From Blautia sp. An81 (GTDB lineage: Bacteria > Bacillota > Clostridia > Lachnospirales > Lachnospiraceae): 64,000 nucleotides of DNA. The notes below the pieces were generated by a model. It was not told the origin of the DNA. It ran no database searches and saw nothing but the letters and a program-made list of their open reading frames with translations. Positions 16,612-26,803 of this stretch are shown piece after piece. The position numbers were made by a program, and so were the translations under genes. Position 1 is the stretch's first letter. Every line of letters starts with the position of its first letter. Location: NCBI RefSeq assembly GCF_002161285.1, contig NZ_NFHH01000004.1, positions 1 to 64,000 of the forward strand, read 5' to 3'.

Positions 16612-18486
16612 ATGAGCAAGATCATAGGTATTGACTTAGGTACTACAAACAGCTGTGTAGCCGTTATGGAAGGCGGACAGCCAACAGTTATTCCAAATGC
16701 AGAAGGCGCAAGAACAACACCTTCCGTTGTAGCTTTTACAAAATCAGGAGAGAGACTTGTAGGTGAGCCTGCAAAACGTCAGGCTGTTACTAACGCTGAC
16801 AAGACTATTTCCTCTATCAAGAGACATATGGGTACAGACTACAGAGTTGCCATTGATGAGAAAAAATACTCTCCTCAGGAAATTTCCGCAATGATCCTTC
16901 AGAAAATGAAGGCAGATGCTGAGAACTATCTGGGCGAGAAAGTTACAGAGGCTGTTATCACAGTTCCGGCTTATTTCAACGATGCACAGCGTCAGGCTAC
17001 CAAGGATGCAGGTAAGATTGCAGGCCTGGAGGTAAAACGTATCATCAACGAGCCTACTGCAGCAGCTCTGGCTTATGGACTGGACAATGAGAAAGAGCAG
17101 AAGATCATGGTATACGACTTAGGCGGCGGTACCTTTGATGTTTCCATCATTGAAATTGGCGACGGCGTTATCGAAGTTCTGTCTACAGCAGGTAATAACC
17201 ATCTGGGCGGCGATGATTTCGACCAGAAGGTTGCTGACTATATGATTTCTGAATTCAAGAAGAAAGAAGGGGTTGACCTTTCTACAGATAAGATGGCTAT
17301 GCAGCGTATCAAAGAAGCAGCAGAAAAAGCAAAGAAAGAGCTGTCTTCCGCTACAACAACTAACATCAACCTGCCATTTATCAGCATGAATGCCAACGGA
17401 CCTCTTCACTTTGATATGGATCTGACAAGAGCAAAATTCGATGAGCTGACACACGACTTGGTAGAGAAGACTGCAGAACCTGTAAAACGTGCTCTTTCTG
17501 ATGCTGGACTAAGTGCTTCTGAACTGGGCCAGGTACTGTTAGTTGGCGGTTCTACCCGTGTTCCCGCTGTACAGGATAAAGTAAAACAGCTGACAGGAAA
17601 AGAGCCAAGCAAGACTCTGAACCCAGATGAATGTGTTGCTCTGGGTGCTGCTGTACAGGGTGGAAAGCTGGCAGGAGACGCAGGTGCAGGAGATATCCTT
17701 CTGCTGGATGTTACTCCGCTGTCACTGTCAATCGAGACCATGGGAGGTATCGCTACAAGACTGATCGAGAGAAATACAACAATTCCTACCAAGAAGAGCC
17801 AGATCTTCTCCACAGCAGCAGACAATCAGACTGCTGTAGATATCAACGTAGTACAGGGTGAGAGACAGTTTGCAAGAGATAACAAATCCCTTGGACAGTT
17901 CCGTCTGGATGGAATTCCGCCAGCAAGAAGAGGCGTTCCTCAGATCGAAGTTACCTTTGATATCGATGCAAACGGTATTGTTAATGTTTCTGCAAAGGAT
18001 CTGGGAACAGGAAAAGAACAGCACATTACCATTACTGCAGGTTCTAACATGTCTGATGATGAGATCGATAAGGCTGTAAGAGAGGCTGCTGAATACGAAG
18101 CTCAGGATAAGAAACGTAAAGAAGCTGTAGATACAAAGAATGATGCAGACGCTATGGTATTCCAGACAGAGAAAGCCATGGAAGAAGCTGGGGATAAGAT
18201 TGATGCAAACGACAAGACTGCCGTAGAAGCAGATCTGAATGCACTGAAAGAAACTCTGGCAAAATGTTCCAATACAGATGAGATCACAGATGCTCAGGTA
18301 GAAGAACTGAAAGCTGGAAAAGAGAAACTGATGCAGAGCGCTCAGAAACTTTTCGCAAAAATGTATGAGCAGGCGCAGAGTGCACAGCAGGCAGGACCAA
18401 ATCCAGGAGCAGGAACAGGTTCTCAGGACAGCGGAAATGAAGCATACGGCGATGATGTGGTAGACGGAGACTACAGAGAAGTTTAA
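16612..18486 (+). CDS. dnaK: Molecular chaperone DnaK (Hsp70)
   Basis: Protein of 624 residues from ATG 16612 (SD AAGGAGGAG). An earlier in-frame ATG at 16591 lies before that ribosome site and is not used. The ATPase domain has [13 protein letters not shown], the phosphate motif [12 protein letters not shown] and [14 protein letters not shown]; the substrate domain and helical lid follow, ending in a [17 protein letters not shown]-type acidic tail. It folds and protects proteins with DnaJ and GrpE. Codon use is strongly biased, as expected for high expression. Confidence 0.98.
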   Translation: MSKIIGIDLGTTNSCVAVMEGGQPTVIPNAEGARTTPSVVAFTKSGERLVGEPAKRQAVTNADKTISSIKRHMGTDYRVAIDEKKYSPQEISAMILQKMKADAENYLGEKVTEAVITVPAYFNDAQRQATKDAGKIAGLEVKRIINEPTAAALAYGLDNEKEQKIMVYDLGGGTFDVSIIEIGDGVIEVLSTAGNNHLGGDDFDQKVADYMISEFKKKEGVDLSTDKMAMQRIKEAAEKAKKELSSATTTNINLPFISMNANGPLHFDMDLTRAKFDELTHDLVEKTAEPVKRALSDAGLSASELGQVLLVGGSTRVPAVQDKVKQLTGKEPSKTLNPDECVALGAAVQGGKLAGDAGAGDILLLDVTPLSLSIETMGGIATRLIERNTTIPTKKSQIFSTAADNQTAVDINVVQGERQFARDNKSLGQFRLDGIPPARRGVPQIEVTFDIDANGIVNVSAKDLGTGKEQHITITAGSNMSDDEIDKAVREAAEYEAQDKKRKEAVDTKNDADAMVFQTEKAMEEAGDKIDANDKTAVEADLNALKETLAKCSNTDEITDAQVEELKAGKEKLMQSAQKLFAKMYEQAQSAQQAGPNPGAGTGSQDSGNEAYGDDVVDGDYREV

Positions 18487-18510
18487 TCCGGGACATAAAA
18501 AGCAATAGAA

Positions 18511-18542
18511 AAGCATGGGGTGTTTTCGGGCATCCCATGCTT
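18511..18542 (+). other. Stable hairpin between dnaK and dnaJ
   Basis: AAGCATGGG (18511-18519) pairs perfectly with CCCATGCTT (18534-18542) over a 14-nt loop. No T-run follows (TGTGTGTAG), so it is probably an mRNA processing or 3'-stabilising structure that sets dnaK above dnaJ rather than a terminator. Confidence 0.55.
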
Positions 18543-18565
18543 GTGTGTAGAAAGGGAAAAGACCA

Positions 18566-19729
18566 ATGGCAGATAAAAGAGATTACTATGAAGTCCTGGG
18601 CGTGGACCGGGGAGCAGACGAGTCTGCAATAAAAAGTGCCTACCGGAAGCTTGCCAAGAAGTATCATCCGGATGTGAATCCGGGAGATAAAGAGGCAGAG
18701 AAAAAATTTAAAGAGGCTACAGAGGCATACAGTGTATTAAGCGACCCCCAGAAAAGACGACAGTATGACCAGTTCGGCCATGCGGCCTTTGAACAGGGAG
18801 GCGGCGGAGCCGGAGGATTTGACGGATTTGGCGGCTTCGGAGGTTTCAGCGGCGGAGATATGGGCGACATTTTCGGCGATATTTTCGGGGATCTTTTCGG
18901 CGGCGGAAGACGGAGACCTAATAATGGCCCTATGAAAGGTGCCAATGTACATGCTTCTGTAAGGATTACTTTTGAGGAAGCCGTATTCGGCTGTGAAAAA
19001 GAGCTGGACCTTACTTTGAAGGATACCTGTGAAACCTGTCATGGTACAGGGGCAAAGCCGGGAACTTCACCAGAGACCTGTTCTAAATGTCACGGAACCG
19101 GCCAGGTGGTATATACACAGCAGTCCATGTTTGGAACCATTCAGAATGTTCAGACCTGTCCGGACTGTCATGGAACCGGAAAAGTGATAAAAGATAAGTG
19201 TCCGGACTGCCGTGGAACCGGATTTATTTCCAACCGCAAGAAGATCAAGGTGACTATACCGGCAGGTATCGACAACGGACAGAGCATCCGTATCCGGGAG
19301 AAAGGCGAGCCGGGAACCAACGGCGGACCAAGAGGGGATCTGATGGTGGAAGTAGTGGTTGCCCGCCATCCGATTTTCCAGAGACAGGATATGAACATAT
19401 TCTCTACAGCGCCCATTACCTTTGCTCAGGCAGCTCTGGGAGGAGAAGTGCGGATCAGCACTGTAGACGGCGATGTAATGTATGACATAAAACCGGGGAC
19501 TCAGACCGATACAAAAGTGCGGCTGAAAGGAAAAGGAGTGCCTTCTCTGAGAAATAAAAATGTAAGAGGAGATCACTATGTGACCCTGGTAGTACAAGTG
19601 CCTGCCAAATTGAACGAGGAAGCTAAGGAAGCTCTGCGTAAATTTGATGCGGCTTGCGGTAACAGGCCGTCAGGCGGTGAAAAAAAGAAAAAATTCGGTG
19701 AGAAGCTGAAAGATATGTTTGAAAATTAA
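18566..19729 (+). CDS. dnaJ: Co-chaperone DnaJ (Hsp40)
   Basis: Protein of 387 residues. J domain (1-70) with HPD in [11 protein letters not shown]; Gly/Phe-rich segment (about 75-115); four zinc-binding repeats [33 protein letters not shown]-terminal substrate-binding domains. It delivers substrates to DnaK and stimulates its ATPase. It is the last heat-shock gene of the CIRCE operon and is followed by a terminator. Confidence 0.97.
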   Translation: MADKRDYYEVLGVDRGADESAIKSAYRKLAKKYHPDVNPGDKEAEKKFKEATEAYSVLSDPQKRRQYDQFGHAAFEQGGGGAGGFDGFGGFGGFSGGDMGDIFGDIFGDLFGGGRRRPNNGPMKGANVHASVRITFEEAVFGCEKELDLTLKDTCETCHGTGAKPGTSPETCSKCHGTGQVVYTQQSMFGTIQNVQTCPDCHGTGKVIKDKCPDCRGTGFISNRKKIKVTIPAGIDNGQSIRIREKGEPGTNGGPRGDLMVEVVVARHPIFQRQDMNIFSTAPITFAQAALGGEVRISTVDGDVMYDIKPGTQTDTKVRLKGKGVPSLRNKNVRGDHYVTLVVQVPAKLNEEAKEALRKFDAACGNRPSGGEKKKKFGEKLKDMFEN

Positions 19730-19743
19730 TCTCCAATGACAGG

Positions 19744-19796
19744 AAGAACACGCTGCATAGATTTCTTTTTGAGATAGATGCAGCGTTCTTTTTTTT
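19744..19796 (+). terminator. Terminator of the dnaK operon
   Basis: AAGAAC-CGCTGCAT pairs with ATGCAGCGTTCTT (one bulged base), then an eight-T run. Confidence 0.85.
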
Positions 19797-19924
19797 GAAG
19801 AGAAGCCCTGTTGCAATTTGAAATTTTTTCTTCTATAATAACATGAGGCCAGAGGCGAACTCTGTGGGCTCATTTGAGCATAAATACAAAGAAAGATAAA
19901 TCAGAAAAAGGAAGAACGGGGAAA

Positions 19925-20842
19925 ATGAGCGGTTTAGTAGTGCTGAAGCAGATGATCATGATTTTTATTCTGATCCTTACAGGCTTTATACTTTATAAAA
20001 AGAAAATGATATCTGACAGTGCTTCTAAAGATCTGTCGGCTTTAGTAGTCAATGTCTGCTCGCCAGGACTGGTAATCGTAAGTATGTTCAATGACCTTTC
20101 TCAGATTCCCAGAGAAAATGTGATTTTTGTAGGAATTCTTGCAGTTATTTTTTACCTCTTTCTTATTTTCTTCGGATATTTTCTTGTATGGGTGCTGAAA
20201 GTGCCGAACCATCTGAAAAATGCCTATGTGCTGATGACTGTTTTCGGAAATACAGGATTTATAGGAATACCTGTTGCCCTGGCAATTATCGGCCCGGAAT
20301 CTATGGTATATGTGATCGTTTTCAATTTCCTTTTTAATTTTACTATTTTTACTTTTGGAATCATGCTGCTGAAAAACGGCGCAGAGGAAAAAAAACGGTC
20401 CTGGAAGGACTATCTAAGTCCGGGGCTTATTGCCTGTATGGCGGCATTTTTCATATACTGGTTTCAACTGGAATTACCGGAAGAAATTGAGACTCTTGCA
20501 GGATATTACGGCAATGCATGTACGCTTTTGTCTATGATCGTGATAGGAATCTCTCTGGCGGGAATGAAGCTCAAAGAAATGATAAAGAACAAAAGACTGC
20601 TTATATTTACAGCAATCCGGTTCATCGCATTTCCCATGATACTGGCTCTTATCCTGAAGCCGGTACTGACAGATTTTCTCATACGGGCTACGGTTGTGCT
20701 TATGGCGGCTCTTCCTGTAGGAAATTTTCCTGCAATGCTCTGCGAACAATATGGAAAGGACTCCAAACCTATTGCAGAGGGAATTGTGGTAACAACAGTT
20801 TTGTCGGTTTTTACGATTACACTGACTTTTATGCTGGTATAA
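19925..20842 (+). CDS. AEC family transporter (auxin efflux carrier type)
   Basis: Protein of 305 residues from ATG 19925, preceded by AAAGGAAG; the family normally begins with this first helix (LKQMIMIFILILTGFILYKKKMI). A TTG at 19874 would add a hydrophilic leader and has no good ribosome site. There are about ten membrane segments in two five-helix repeats, with the family-typical NTGFIGIPVA and NFPAMLCEQYGKD motifs at the helix breaks. AEC proteins export or exchange organic acids or small anions; the substrate is unknown here. It lies between the heat-shock operon and prmA. Confidence 0.85.
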   Translation: MSGLVVLKQMIMIFILILTGFILYKKKMISDSASKDLSALVVNVCSPGLVIVSMFNDLSQIPRENVIFVGILAVIFYLFLIFFGYFLVWVLKVPNHLKNAYVLMTVFGNTGFIGIPVALAIIGPESMVYVIVFNFLFNFTIFTFGIMLLKNGAEEKKRSWKDYLSPGLIACMAAFFIYWFQLELPEEIETLAGYYGNACTLLSMIVIGISLAGMKLKEMIKNKRLLIFTAIRFIAFPMILALILKPVLTDFLIRATVVLMAALPVGNFPAMLCEQYGKDSKPIAEGIVVTTVLSVFTITLTFMLV

Positions 20843-20882
20843 AGTTAACATACAGTGGATATTTAAAAGAAAGGAATTCAAT

Positions 20883-21869
20883 ATGAAGTGGAAAAAATTC
20901 AGAATTAAAACGAAAACAGAAGCTGAAGATATTATTATCAGCAGCCTTTATGACATCGGCCTGGAGGGAGCTCAGATAGAGGATAATGTGCCTCTTACTG
21001 CACTGGAAAAGGAGCAGATGTTTGTAGATATCCTTCCCCAGATAGGTGAGGATGACGGCACGGCATATCTTAGCTTTTTTGTAGAAGAGACAGAAGAGGG
21101 AGAGCTTCTGGTAAACGGCGAGAAGACTACAGAAGAACAGGTGCTGGATATGGTGAATCAGGAGCTGGAAAGTCTGAAAGAGTTTTTGGATATAGGAGAG
21201 GGAACCATTGTTGTAGATGAGACAGAAGATATTGACTGGATCAATAACTGGAAGCAGTATTTCAAGCAGTTCTATGTGGATGATATCCTGATCATTCCTT
21301 CCTGGGAAGAGGTTAAGGAAGAGGATAAGGATCGGATGATCATTCATATTGATCCGGGAACTGCTTTTGGAACAGGTATGCACGAGACCACCCAGCTTTG
21401 CATCCGGCAGCTGAAGAAATATGTGACAAAAGACACGGTTCTTCTGGATGTAGGGACCGGCAGCGGAATTCTTTCCATTGTGGCTTTAAAGCTAGGCGCG
21501 TCTCATGCAGTAGGGACAGATCTGGATCCCTGTGCAGTGCCGGCAGTAGAAGAAAATAAAGAGGCCAATCAGATCCCAGATGGGGATTTTGAGATGATGA
21601 TCGGCAATATTATCGATGACAGAGAAATACAGGATGCAGCAGGCTATGAGAAATATGATATCGTGACAGCCAATATCCTGGCAGACGTGCTGGTTCCTCT
21701 GACTCCGGTTATCGTACAGCACATGAAAAAAGGCGGAATCTATATTACTTCCGGTATTCTGGATGTAAAGGAATCTGTAGTGGTGGAAGCTGTGAAAAAA
21801 GCCGGACTGGAAGTGCTGGAGGTTACCCATCAGGGAGAGTGGGTATCTGTGACAGCCAGAAAGAATTAA
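20883..21869 (+). CDS. prmA: Ribosomal protein L11 methyltransferase
   Basis: Protein of 328 residues. An N-terminal substrate domain with KWKKFRIKTKTEAED precedes a Rossmann methyltransferase domain with FGTGMHETT, SAM motif LLDVGTGSGILSI and the post-motif TANILADVL. It methylates ribosomal protein L11 in the cytosol. The N-terminal domain is longer than the E. coli form, as usual in Clostridia. It is followed after 9 bases by rsmE, conserved synteny with Bacillus. Confidence 0.95.
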   Translation: MKWKKFRIKTKTEAEDIIISSLYDIGLEGAQIEDNVPLTALEKEQMFVDILPQIGEDDGTAYLSFFVEETEEGELLVNGEKTTEEQVLDMVNQELESLKEFLDIGEGTIVVDETEDIDWINNWKQYFKQFYVDDILIIPSWEEVKEEDKDRMIIHIDPGTAFGTGMHETTQLCIRQLKKYVTKDTVLLDVGTGSGILSIVALKLGASHAVGTDLDPCAVPAVEENKEANQIPDGDFEMMIGNIIDDREIQDAAGYEKYDIVTANILADVLVPLTPVIVQHMKKGGIYITSGILDVKESVVVEAVKKAGLEVLEVTHQGEWVSVTARKN

Positions 21870-21878
21870 GGTGGAAAT

Positions 21879-22619
21879 ATGTACCGTTTTTTTGCAGATC
21901 CTGCTCAGATAGGAGAAAAGCAGATTTCTATTACAGGCAGTGATGTAAATCATATAAAAAATGTCCTCCGTATGCGTCAGGGAGAAGAAATCCTGATCAG
22001 CGACGGAGGCAGCAAAGAATATACCTGTTATATCCAGGAGCTTCACGAAGAAGAGATCCTGGCTCACATTATGTATGTTCAGGAGGCAGGCTACGAACTG
22101 CCCTCTAAATTGTATCTCTTTCAGGGACTGCCTAAAGGAGATAAGATGGAGCTGATCATTCAGAAGGCCGTGGAACTTGGGGTCCACCAGGTGATCCCTG
22201 TGGCTTCCAAGCGTGCGGTGGTGAAACTGGATAAGAAAAAAGAAGAGAAAAAACTGGCCAGATGGCAGGCTATAGCAGAAAGTGCAGCCAAACAGTCTAA
22301 AAGAATGTATATTCCTGAGATTAAAGAGGTTATGAACTTTCAGGAGGCTGTCCAGTATGGGGCCCAGCTGGATGTGGTTCTGCTGCCTTATGAGCTGGCA
22401 AAAGATATGAAACACACAAGAGAAATCCTGGGACAGATTGCCAGGGGCCAGTCTGTGGGCATTTTTATCGGTCCGGAAGGCGGCTTTGAAGAAGAGGAAG
22501 TAAAACTGGCGGTTTCCGGGGCTGATGCCCAGGTGATCACTTTGGGAAAAAGGATACTGAGAACAGAGACTGCAGGTCTTGCGGTATTGTCTGTTCTGAT
22601 GTTTGCATTGGAGGAATAG
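21879..22619 (+). CDS. rsmE: 16S rRNA m3U1498 methyltransferase
   Basis: Protein of 246 residues, SPOUT-class. N-terminal PUA-like domain (MYRFFADPAQIG, HIKNVLRMRQGEEI) and C-terminal knotted domain with IGPEGGFEEEEV and LGKRILRTETAGLAVLS, the SAM-binding knot motifs. It methylates N3 of U1498 in 16S rRNA. It lies in an apparent operon prmA-rsmE-cysteine desulfurase-thiI, with 2 bases before the next start codon. Confidence 0.95.
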   Translation: MYRFFADPAQIGEKQISITGSDVNHIKNVLRMRQGEEILISDGGSKEYTCYIQELHEEEILAHIMYVQEAGYELPSKLYLFQGLPKGDKMELIIQKAVELGVHQVIPVASKRAVVKLDKKKEEKKLARWQAIAESAAKQSKRMYIPEIKEVMNFQEAVQYGAQLDVVLLPYELAKDMKHTREILGQIARGQSVGIFIGPEGGFEEEEVKLAVSGADAQVITLGKRILRTETAGLAVLSVLMFALEE

Positions 22620-22621
22620 AA

Positions 22622-23776
22622 ATGGAGGCATATCTGGATAATTCTGCTACTACCAGATGCTATGAGGCAGTGAAGGATATTGTGGTAAAGACTATGATGG
22701 AAGACTACGGAAATCCTTCGGCCATGCATTTAAAAGGCGTTCAGGCAGAGAATTATGTGAAAGAGGCGGCCAGGAAGATTGCAAAGACTCTGAAAGTACA
22801 GGAGAAAGATATATACTTTACTTCCGGAGGAACGGAGTCAGATAACTGGGCGCTGATCGGCACAGCCATGGCCAATCAGAGAAGGGGAAAGCATATTGTC
22901 ACAACGGTTTTTGAACACGCAGCAGTATCTGCTCCTGTGGAGTGGCTGGAAGAACAGGGATTTGAGATTACCAGGATACCTGTGGATGAACAGGGAAATC
23001 TGTCTCTGGATGAGCTGTCTGCAGCCATAAGAGAGGATACGATCTTGGTGTCTGCCATGTATGTAAATAATGAACTGGGAGCCCTTCTGCCTGTGGAAGA
23101 AGTGGGCAGCCTTATCAAAGAGAAAAATCCGGAGACTCTTTTTCATGTAGATGCTATCCAGGCTTATGGCAAGTACAGGATTTATCCGAAGAAAATGAAG
23201 ATTGACCTGCTTTCTGTAAGCAGCCATAAGATACACGGCCCCAAAGGCGTGGGATTTCTGTATATAGGCGATAAGGTGAAAATCCATCCCCTGATTTTGG
23301 GAGGAGGACAGCAGAAAGGCATGCGTTCAGGTACTGACAATGTACCGGGAATCGCCGGAATGGGAGAAGCCGCTAAAATCATATATGAACATCTGGATGA
23401 AAATACAGCTCATATGAGAGAGCTGAAAGAATATTTTGCCGGAGAGCTTGAAAAGCTGGAAAACGTGGTAATCAACGGCCCGGAACCTTCCAAAGGAGCT
23501 CCCCATATTTTAAATGTCAGCTTCCCGGGAGTGAGAAGCGAAGTGCTCCTTCATGCTCTTGAAGACAAAGGAATTTATGTCTCCGCAGGCAGTGCCTGCT
23601 CCAGCCACAAAAGGACAGGAAGCGCCTCTCTTGGGGCCATAGGTCTGAGTCCGGAGAGAAAAGAGTCCGCTGTTCGTTTCAGTTTCAGTGAATTTACTTC
23701 CAGGGAGGAACTGGACTATACCCTGGAGTCACTGAGAAGTCTTCTTCCCATGCTGCGGAGATATGCAAGAAAATAA
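22622..23776 (+). CDS. Cysteine desulfurase (NifS/IscS family), probable ThiI partner
   Basis: Protein of 384 residues. PLP-binding Lys in SVSSHKIHGPKGVGF, the catalytic-loop Cys in SAGSACSSHKRTGS, and cofactor residues in TSGGTESDNWAL. It removes sulfur from cysteine as a persulfide. Its position right before thiI matches the Bacillus NifZ-ThiI pair, so it most likely feeds s4U8 tRNA thiolation and perhaps thiamine synthesis. General Fe-S assembly is not excluded. Confidence 0.93.
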   Translation: MEAYLDNSATTRCYEAVKDIVVKTMMEDYGNPSAMHLKGVQAENYVKEAARKIAKTLKVQEKDIYFTSGGTESDNWALIGTAMANQRRGKHIVTTVFEHAAVSAPVEWLEEQGFEITRIPVDEQGNLSLDELSAAIREDTILVSAMYVNNELGALLPVEEVGSLIKEKNPETLFHVDAIQAYGKYRIYPKKMKIDLLSVSSHKIHGPKGVGFLYIGDKVKIHPLILGGGQQKGMRSGTDNVPGIAGMGEAAKIIYEHLDENTAHMRELKEYFAGELEKLENVVINGPEPSKGAPHILNVSFPGVRSEVLLHALEDKGIYVSAGSACSSHKRTGSASLGAIGLSPERKESAVRFSFSEFTSREELDYTLESLRSLLPMLRRYARK

Positions 23777-23791
23777 AAGGAGAAAATTTGT

Positions 23792-24973
23792 ATGTATAAG
23801 GCTTTTTTGATCAAATACGCAGAAATCGCTATTAAAGGAAAAAACCGTTATATCTTTGAGGATGCTCTGGTAGACCAGATCAGATATCAGCTGAGAAATG
23901 TAGAAGGCACTTTCAAGGTAGTAAAAGAAATGGGGCGTATCTTTGTATATCCCCAGGGCGATTTTGACTACGAGGAAGCTGTAGAGGCCATGAAACGGGT
24001 TTTCGGCATTTACGGCATCTGCCCTGCAGTGGTCCTGGAGGACCAGGGATTCGAACAGCTTTCTAAAGATGTGGCAGACTATGTGAAAAAGGTTTACGGG
24101 GAAAAATCCCTGACTTTTAAAGTAAATACCAGAAGAAATAAGAAAACCTATCCGATGCAGTCTATGGAGGTCAGCAGCGAGCTGGGAAGCGTGATCCTGG
24201 ATGCCTGCCCCAATATGAAAGTAGATGTTCACAACCCTCAGGTGACAGTGAATGTGGAAATCAGGAATAAAATATATCTCTATTCTGAGAATATACCAGG
24301 ACCTGGAGGTATGCCTCTGGGAACCAACGGAAGGGCTATGCTCCTGCTTTCAGGAGGAATCGACAGTCCTGTGGCAGGCTATATGATCGCTAAAAGAGGC
24401 GTGACCATTGACGCTGTTTATTTCCATGCGCCGCCATATACCAGCGAGCGTGCAAAGCAGAAGGTCATCGATCTGGCAAAACTGGTATCCAGGTATGCAG
24501 GACCTATTCGGCTTCATATCGTGAACTTTACAGATATCCAGCTTTATATTTATGACAAATGCCCTCATGAAGAACTGACCATCATCATGCGCCGGTATAT
24601 GATGAAGATTGCAGAAGAATTTGCAAAGAAAGACGACTGTTTGGCACTGGTAACAGGGGAGAGTATCGGACAGGTAGCCAGCCAGACGATCCACAGCCTT
24701 GCAGCTACCAATGAGGTCTGCACTATGCCTGTATTCCGGCCTCTGATCGGCTTTGATAAACAGGAAATCGTAGATGTAGCTTTAAAAATCCAGACTTATG
24801 AGACATCTATCCTGCCCTACGAGGACTGCTGTACAATTTTTGTGGCCAAACATCCGGTGACCAAGCCTAATATCCAGGTGATCAAAAAATCTGAAGAGCG
24901 GCTCCAGGAAAAGATTGAGGATATGCTGAAAGAAGCAGTGGAGACTGCAGAAACGGTACTTTGTGAAGAATAA
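23792..24973 (+). CDS. thiI: tRNA 4-thiouridine synthetase ThiI (no rhodanese domain)
   Basis: Protein of 393 residues: an N-terminal ferredoxin-like/THUMP region (about 1-170), then a PP-loop ATPase with LLSGGIDSPVAGYM and the family segment TGESIGQVASQT. The C-terminal rhodanese domain of the E. coli enzyme is absent, as in Bacillus, so sulfur probably passes directly from the desulfurase encoded just upstream. It makes s4U at position 8 of tRNA. A strong terminator follows. Confidence 0.96.
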   Translation: MYKAFLIKYAEIAIKGKNRYIFEDALVDQIRYQLRNVEGTFKVVKEMGRIFVYPQGDFDYEEAVEAMKRVFGIYGICPAVVLEDQGFEQLSKDVADYVKKVYGEKSLTFKVNTRRNKKTYPMQSMEVSSELGSVILDACPNMKVDVHNPQVTVNVEIRNKIYLYSENIPGPGGMPLGTNGRAMLLLSGGIDSPVAGYMIAKRGVTIDAVYFHAPPYTSERAKQKVIDLAKLVSRYAGPIRLHIVNFTDIQLYIYDKCPHEELTIIMRRYMMKIAEEFAKKDDCLALVTGESIGQVASQTIHSLAATNEVCTMPVFRPLIGFDKQEIVDVALKIQTYETSILPYEDCCTIFVAKHPVTKPNIQVIKKSEERLQEKIEDMLKEAVETAETVLCEE

Positions 24974-25011
24974 GGGGTAATATACCTTATTGCACCCTGA
25001 ACGGAGGAATT

Positions 25012-25080
25012 TTATTCTATAGGAGGGTTGGAATACTTTCCTATAGAATAAAAAAGCTGCCGCATAAAGCGGCAGCCTTT
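25012..25080. terminator. Double hairpin, bidirectional terminator of thiI and the HPr-like gene
   Basis: First hairpin: TTATTCTATAGGA (25012-25024) with TCCTATAGAATAA (25039-25051). Second: GCTGCCGC (25056-25063), ATAAA loop, GCGGCAGC (25069-25076), with CTTTTAT on the plus side and a T-run on the minus side. It serves convergent thiI and the HPr-like gene. Confidence 0.85.
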
Positions 25081-25096
25081 TATATAAGTTCTGAGA

Positions 25097-25330
25097 TTAT
25101 ACTAAGTATGGTTTTAATGTTTCTAAGATTTCATCAAGAGCGGCATCTGCTGCATGGATATTTAAGTCGATAGCTTTAGATAAATCTAAAGAAAAGATGC
25201 CCATGATGGACTTAGCATCGATTACATATCTACCGGAAACTAAATCGAAATCATAATCAAATTTTGTAATGTCATTTACAAAAGATTTAACTTTGTCGAT
25301 AGAGTTCAGTGAAATTTTAACTGTTTTCAT
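25097..25330 (-). CDS. HPr-like protein lacking the phosphorylatable histidine (Crh-like)
   Basis: Protein of 77 residues, HPr fold length. The C-terminal half matches HPr closely: AKSIMGIFSL with Ser41 at the position of regulatory Ser46. The N-terminal GLHARP loop with His15 is replaced by NSIDKVKSFV, so it cannot carry the PTS phosphoryl group. This resembles Bacillus Crh, which acts only through Ser46 phosphorylation and CcpA. Whether an HPr kinase modifies this one is inference. It stands alone, divergent from mtaB, with its own promoter. Confidence 0.82.
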   Translation of the reverse strand: MKTVKISLNSIDKVKSFVNDITKFDYDFDLVSGRYVIDAKSIMGIFSLDLSKAIDLNIHAADAALDEILETLKPYLV

Positions 25331-25380
25331 TGGAAAAATCCTCCCTTACCTCATTTTTAGTAATTGCATTTACAAGGATT

Positions 25381-25409
25381 ATGTTACCGTTATTGGCAGA
25401 AAAAGTCAA
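25381..25409 (-). promoter_or_regulatory. SigA promoter of the HPr-like gene
   Basis: On the minus strand, TTGACT (25409-25404), 17-bp spacer, TAACAT (25386-25381), 51 bases before the start codon. Confidence 0.6.
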
Positions 25410-25486
25410 TATGAAAAAGGGAAAAATAAAACACAAAGAATCTGGTGACAATTCGTCAAAACGCTTAATGTATGGAGATAATAATA

Positions 25487-26800
25487 ATGGAGAATATAAG
25501 AAAAAGAGTAGCATTGCACAATTTAGGATGCAAGGTTAATGCCTATGAAATGGAGGCTATGGAGCAGGACCTGAGGAAAGCAGGATACGAAATCGTACCC
25601 TTTGCCCCCGGAGCAGATGTATATATTATCAATACCTGCACGGTGACGAACATTGCTGACAGAAAGTCCAGACAGATGCTCCACAGAGCCAGAAAGATGA
25701 ACCCTGAGGCCATTGTCATTGCCGCAGGATGTTATGTCCAGGCTCAAAAGGACTCTGAAAAAGTAGATGAAGCCATAGACATTGTACTGGGGAACAACCG
25801 AAAGCAAGAACTGCTGGATATTCTGGAAAATTATCACAAGGGACAGGGCCAGGAAAAGGTCCTGATGGATCTGGAAAAGCCAGTGGAATATGAAAATCTG
25901 GAACTTTCTTCCACAGGAGAACATACCAGAGCCTATCTGAAGGTACAGGACGGCTGCAATCAGTTCTGCAGCTACTGTATTATTCCTTACGTACGGGGAC
26001 GGGTGCGTAGCAGGAAAAAAGAAGAGGTATTGGAAGAGGTAAGACGTCTTGTAGATAACGGCTACCAGGAATTTGTCCTTACTGGTATCCATTTGAGCTC
26101 CTATGGGATTGACATAGGAGAAAGCCTGCTGGGGCTGCTCCAGGCCGTCCATCAGATAGAAGGGGTAAAACGGATCCGTCTGGGCTCCCTGGAACCCAGG
26201 ATCATTACAGAAGAATTCGGAAAAGCTCTGGGGAGTATGGAGAAAATCTGTCCCCATTTTCACTTATCACTTCAGAGTGGCTGCAATGAAACACTGAAGA
26301 GGATGAATCGGAAATATACGGCGGAAGAATATATGGAAGGATGCCGTATCCTGCGGAAATATTTCGAGAATCCGGCTCTTACCACAGATGTCATCGTGGG
26401 ATTTCCTCAGGAAACAGAGGAAGAATTTGAAGCATCCAGAAAGTTTGTGGAGCAGGTAAACTTTTATGAGACTCATATATTTAAATACTCCAGAAGAAAA
26501 GGTACCAGGGCAGACCGTATGGAGGGACAGGTAGCCGAAGAGGAAAAGAACCGGAGGAGCCGTGTGCTTATTGGGATGGGAAAGGCTCATGAAAGAAACT
26601 ATATGGAAAGTTTTCTGGGAAAAGAAGTAGAAATCCTTTTTGAGGAAACTGCAGAAATACAGGGAGAAACATATTGGACAGGACATACAAGAGAGTATCT
26701 GAAGACTGCGGTTAAAGCCAGTGAGAACCTGGAAAACCGCATAATGACAGCAACTGTTACAGGTTTTCTCCAGGATGGCATCTTTATTTGCAGAATATAA
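25487..26800 (+). CDS. mtaB: tRNA t6A37 methylthiotransferase MtaB
   Basis: Protein of 437 residues from ATG 25487, because the GGAG at 25474-25477 is 9 bases upstream; the ATG at 25472 overlaps that site. An N-terminal UPF0004 domain with cysteines in NLGCKVN, NTCTVTN and GCYVQ binds one 4Fe-4S cluster; the radical SAM motif CNQFCSYC holds the other; a TRAM-like domain ends the protein. It converts t6A to ms2t6A at tRNA position 37. In Bacillus mtaB follows prmA-rsmE; here thiI genes and the HPr-like gene intervene. Confidence 0.94.
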   Translation: MENIRKRVALHNLGCKVNAYEMEAMEQDLRKAGYEIVPFAPGADVYIINTCTVTNIADRKSRQMLHRARKMNPEAIVIAAGCYVQAQKDSEKVDEAIDIVLGNNRKQELLDILENYHKGQGQEKVLMDLEKPVEYENLELSSTGEHTRAYLKVQDGCNQFCSYCIIPYVRGRVRSRKKEEVLEEVRRLVDNGYQEFVLTGIHLSSYGIDIGESLLGLLQAVHQIEGVKRIRLGSLEPRIITEEFGKALGSMEKICPHFHLSLQSGCNETLKRMNRKYTAEEYMEGCRILRKYFENPALTTDVIVGFPQETEEEFEASRKFVEQVNFYETHIFKYSRRKGTRADRMEGQVAEEEKNRRSRVLIGMGKAHERNYMESFLGKEVEILFEETAEIQGETYWTGHTREYLKTAVKASENLENRIMTATVTGFLQDGIFICRI

Positions 26801-26803
26801 TAG

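Noticed and set aside
21492-22631. 379-codon minus-strand frame
   Set aside because: Antisense shadow across prmA and rsmE; no recognisable domain.
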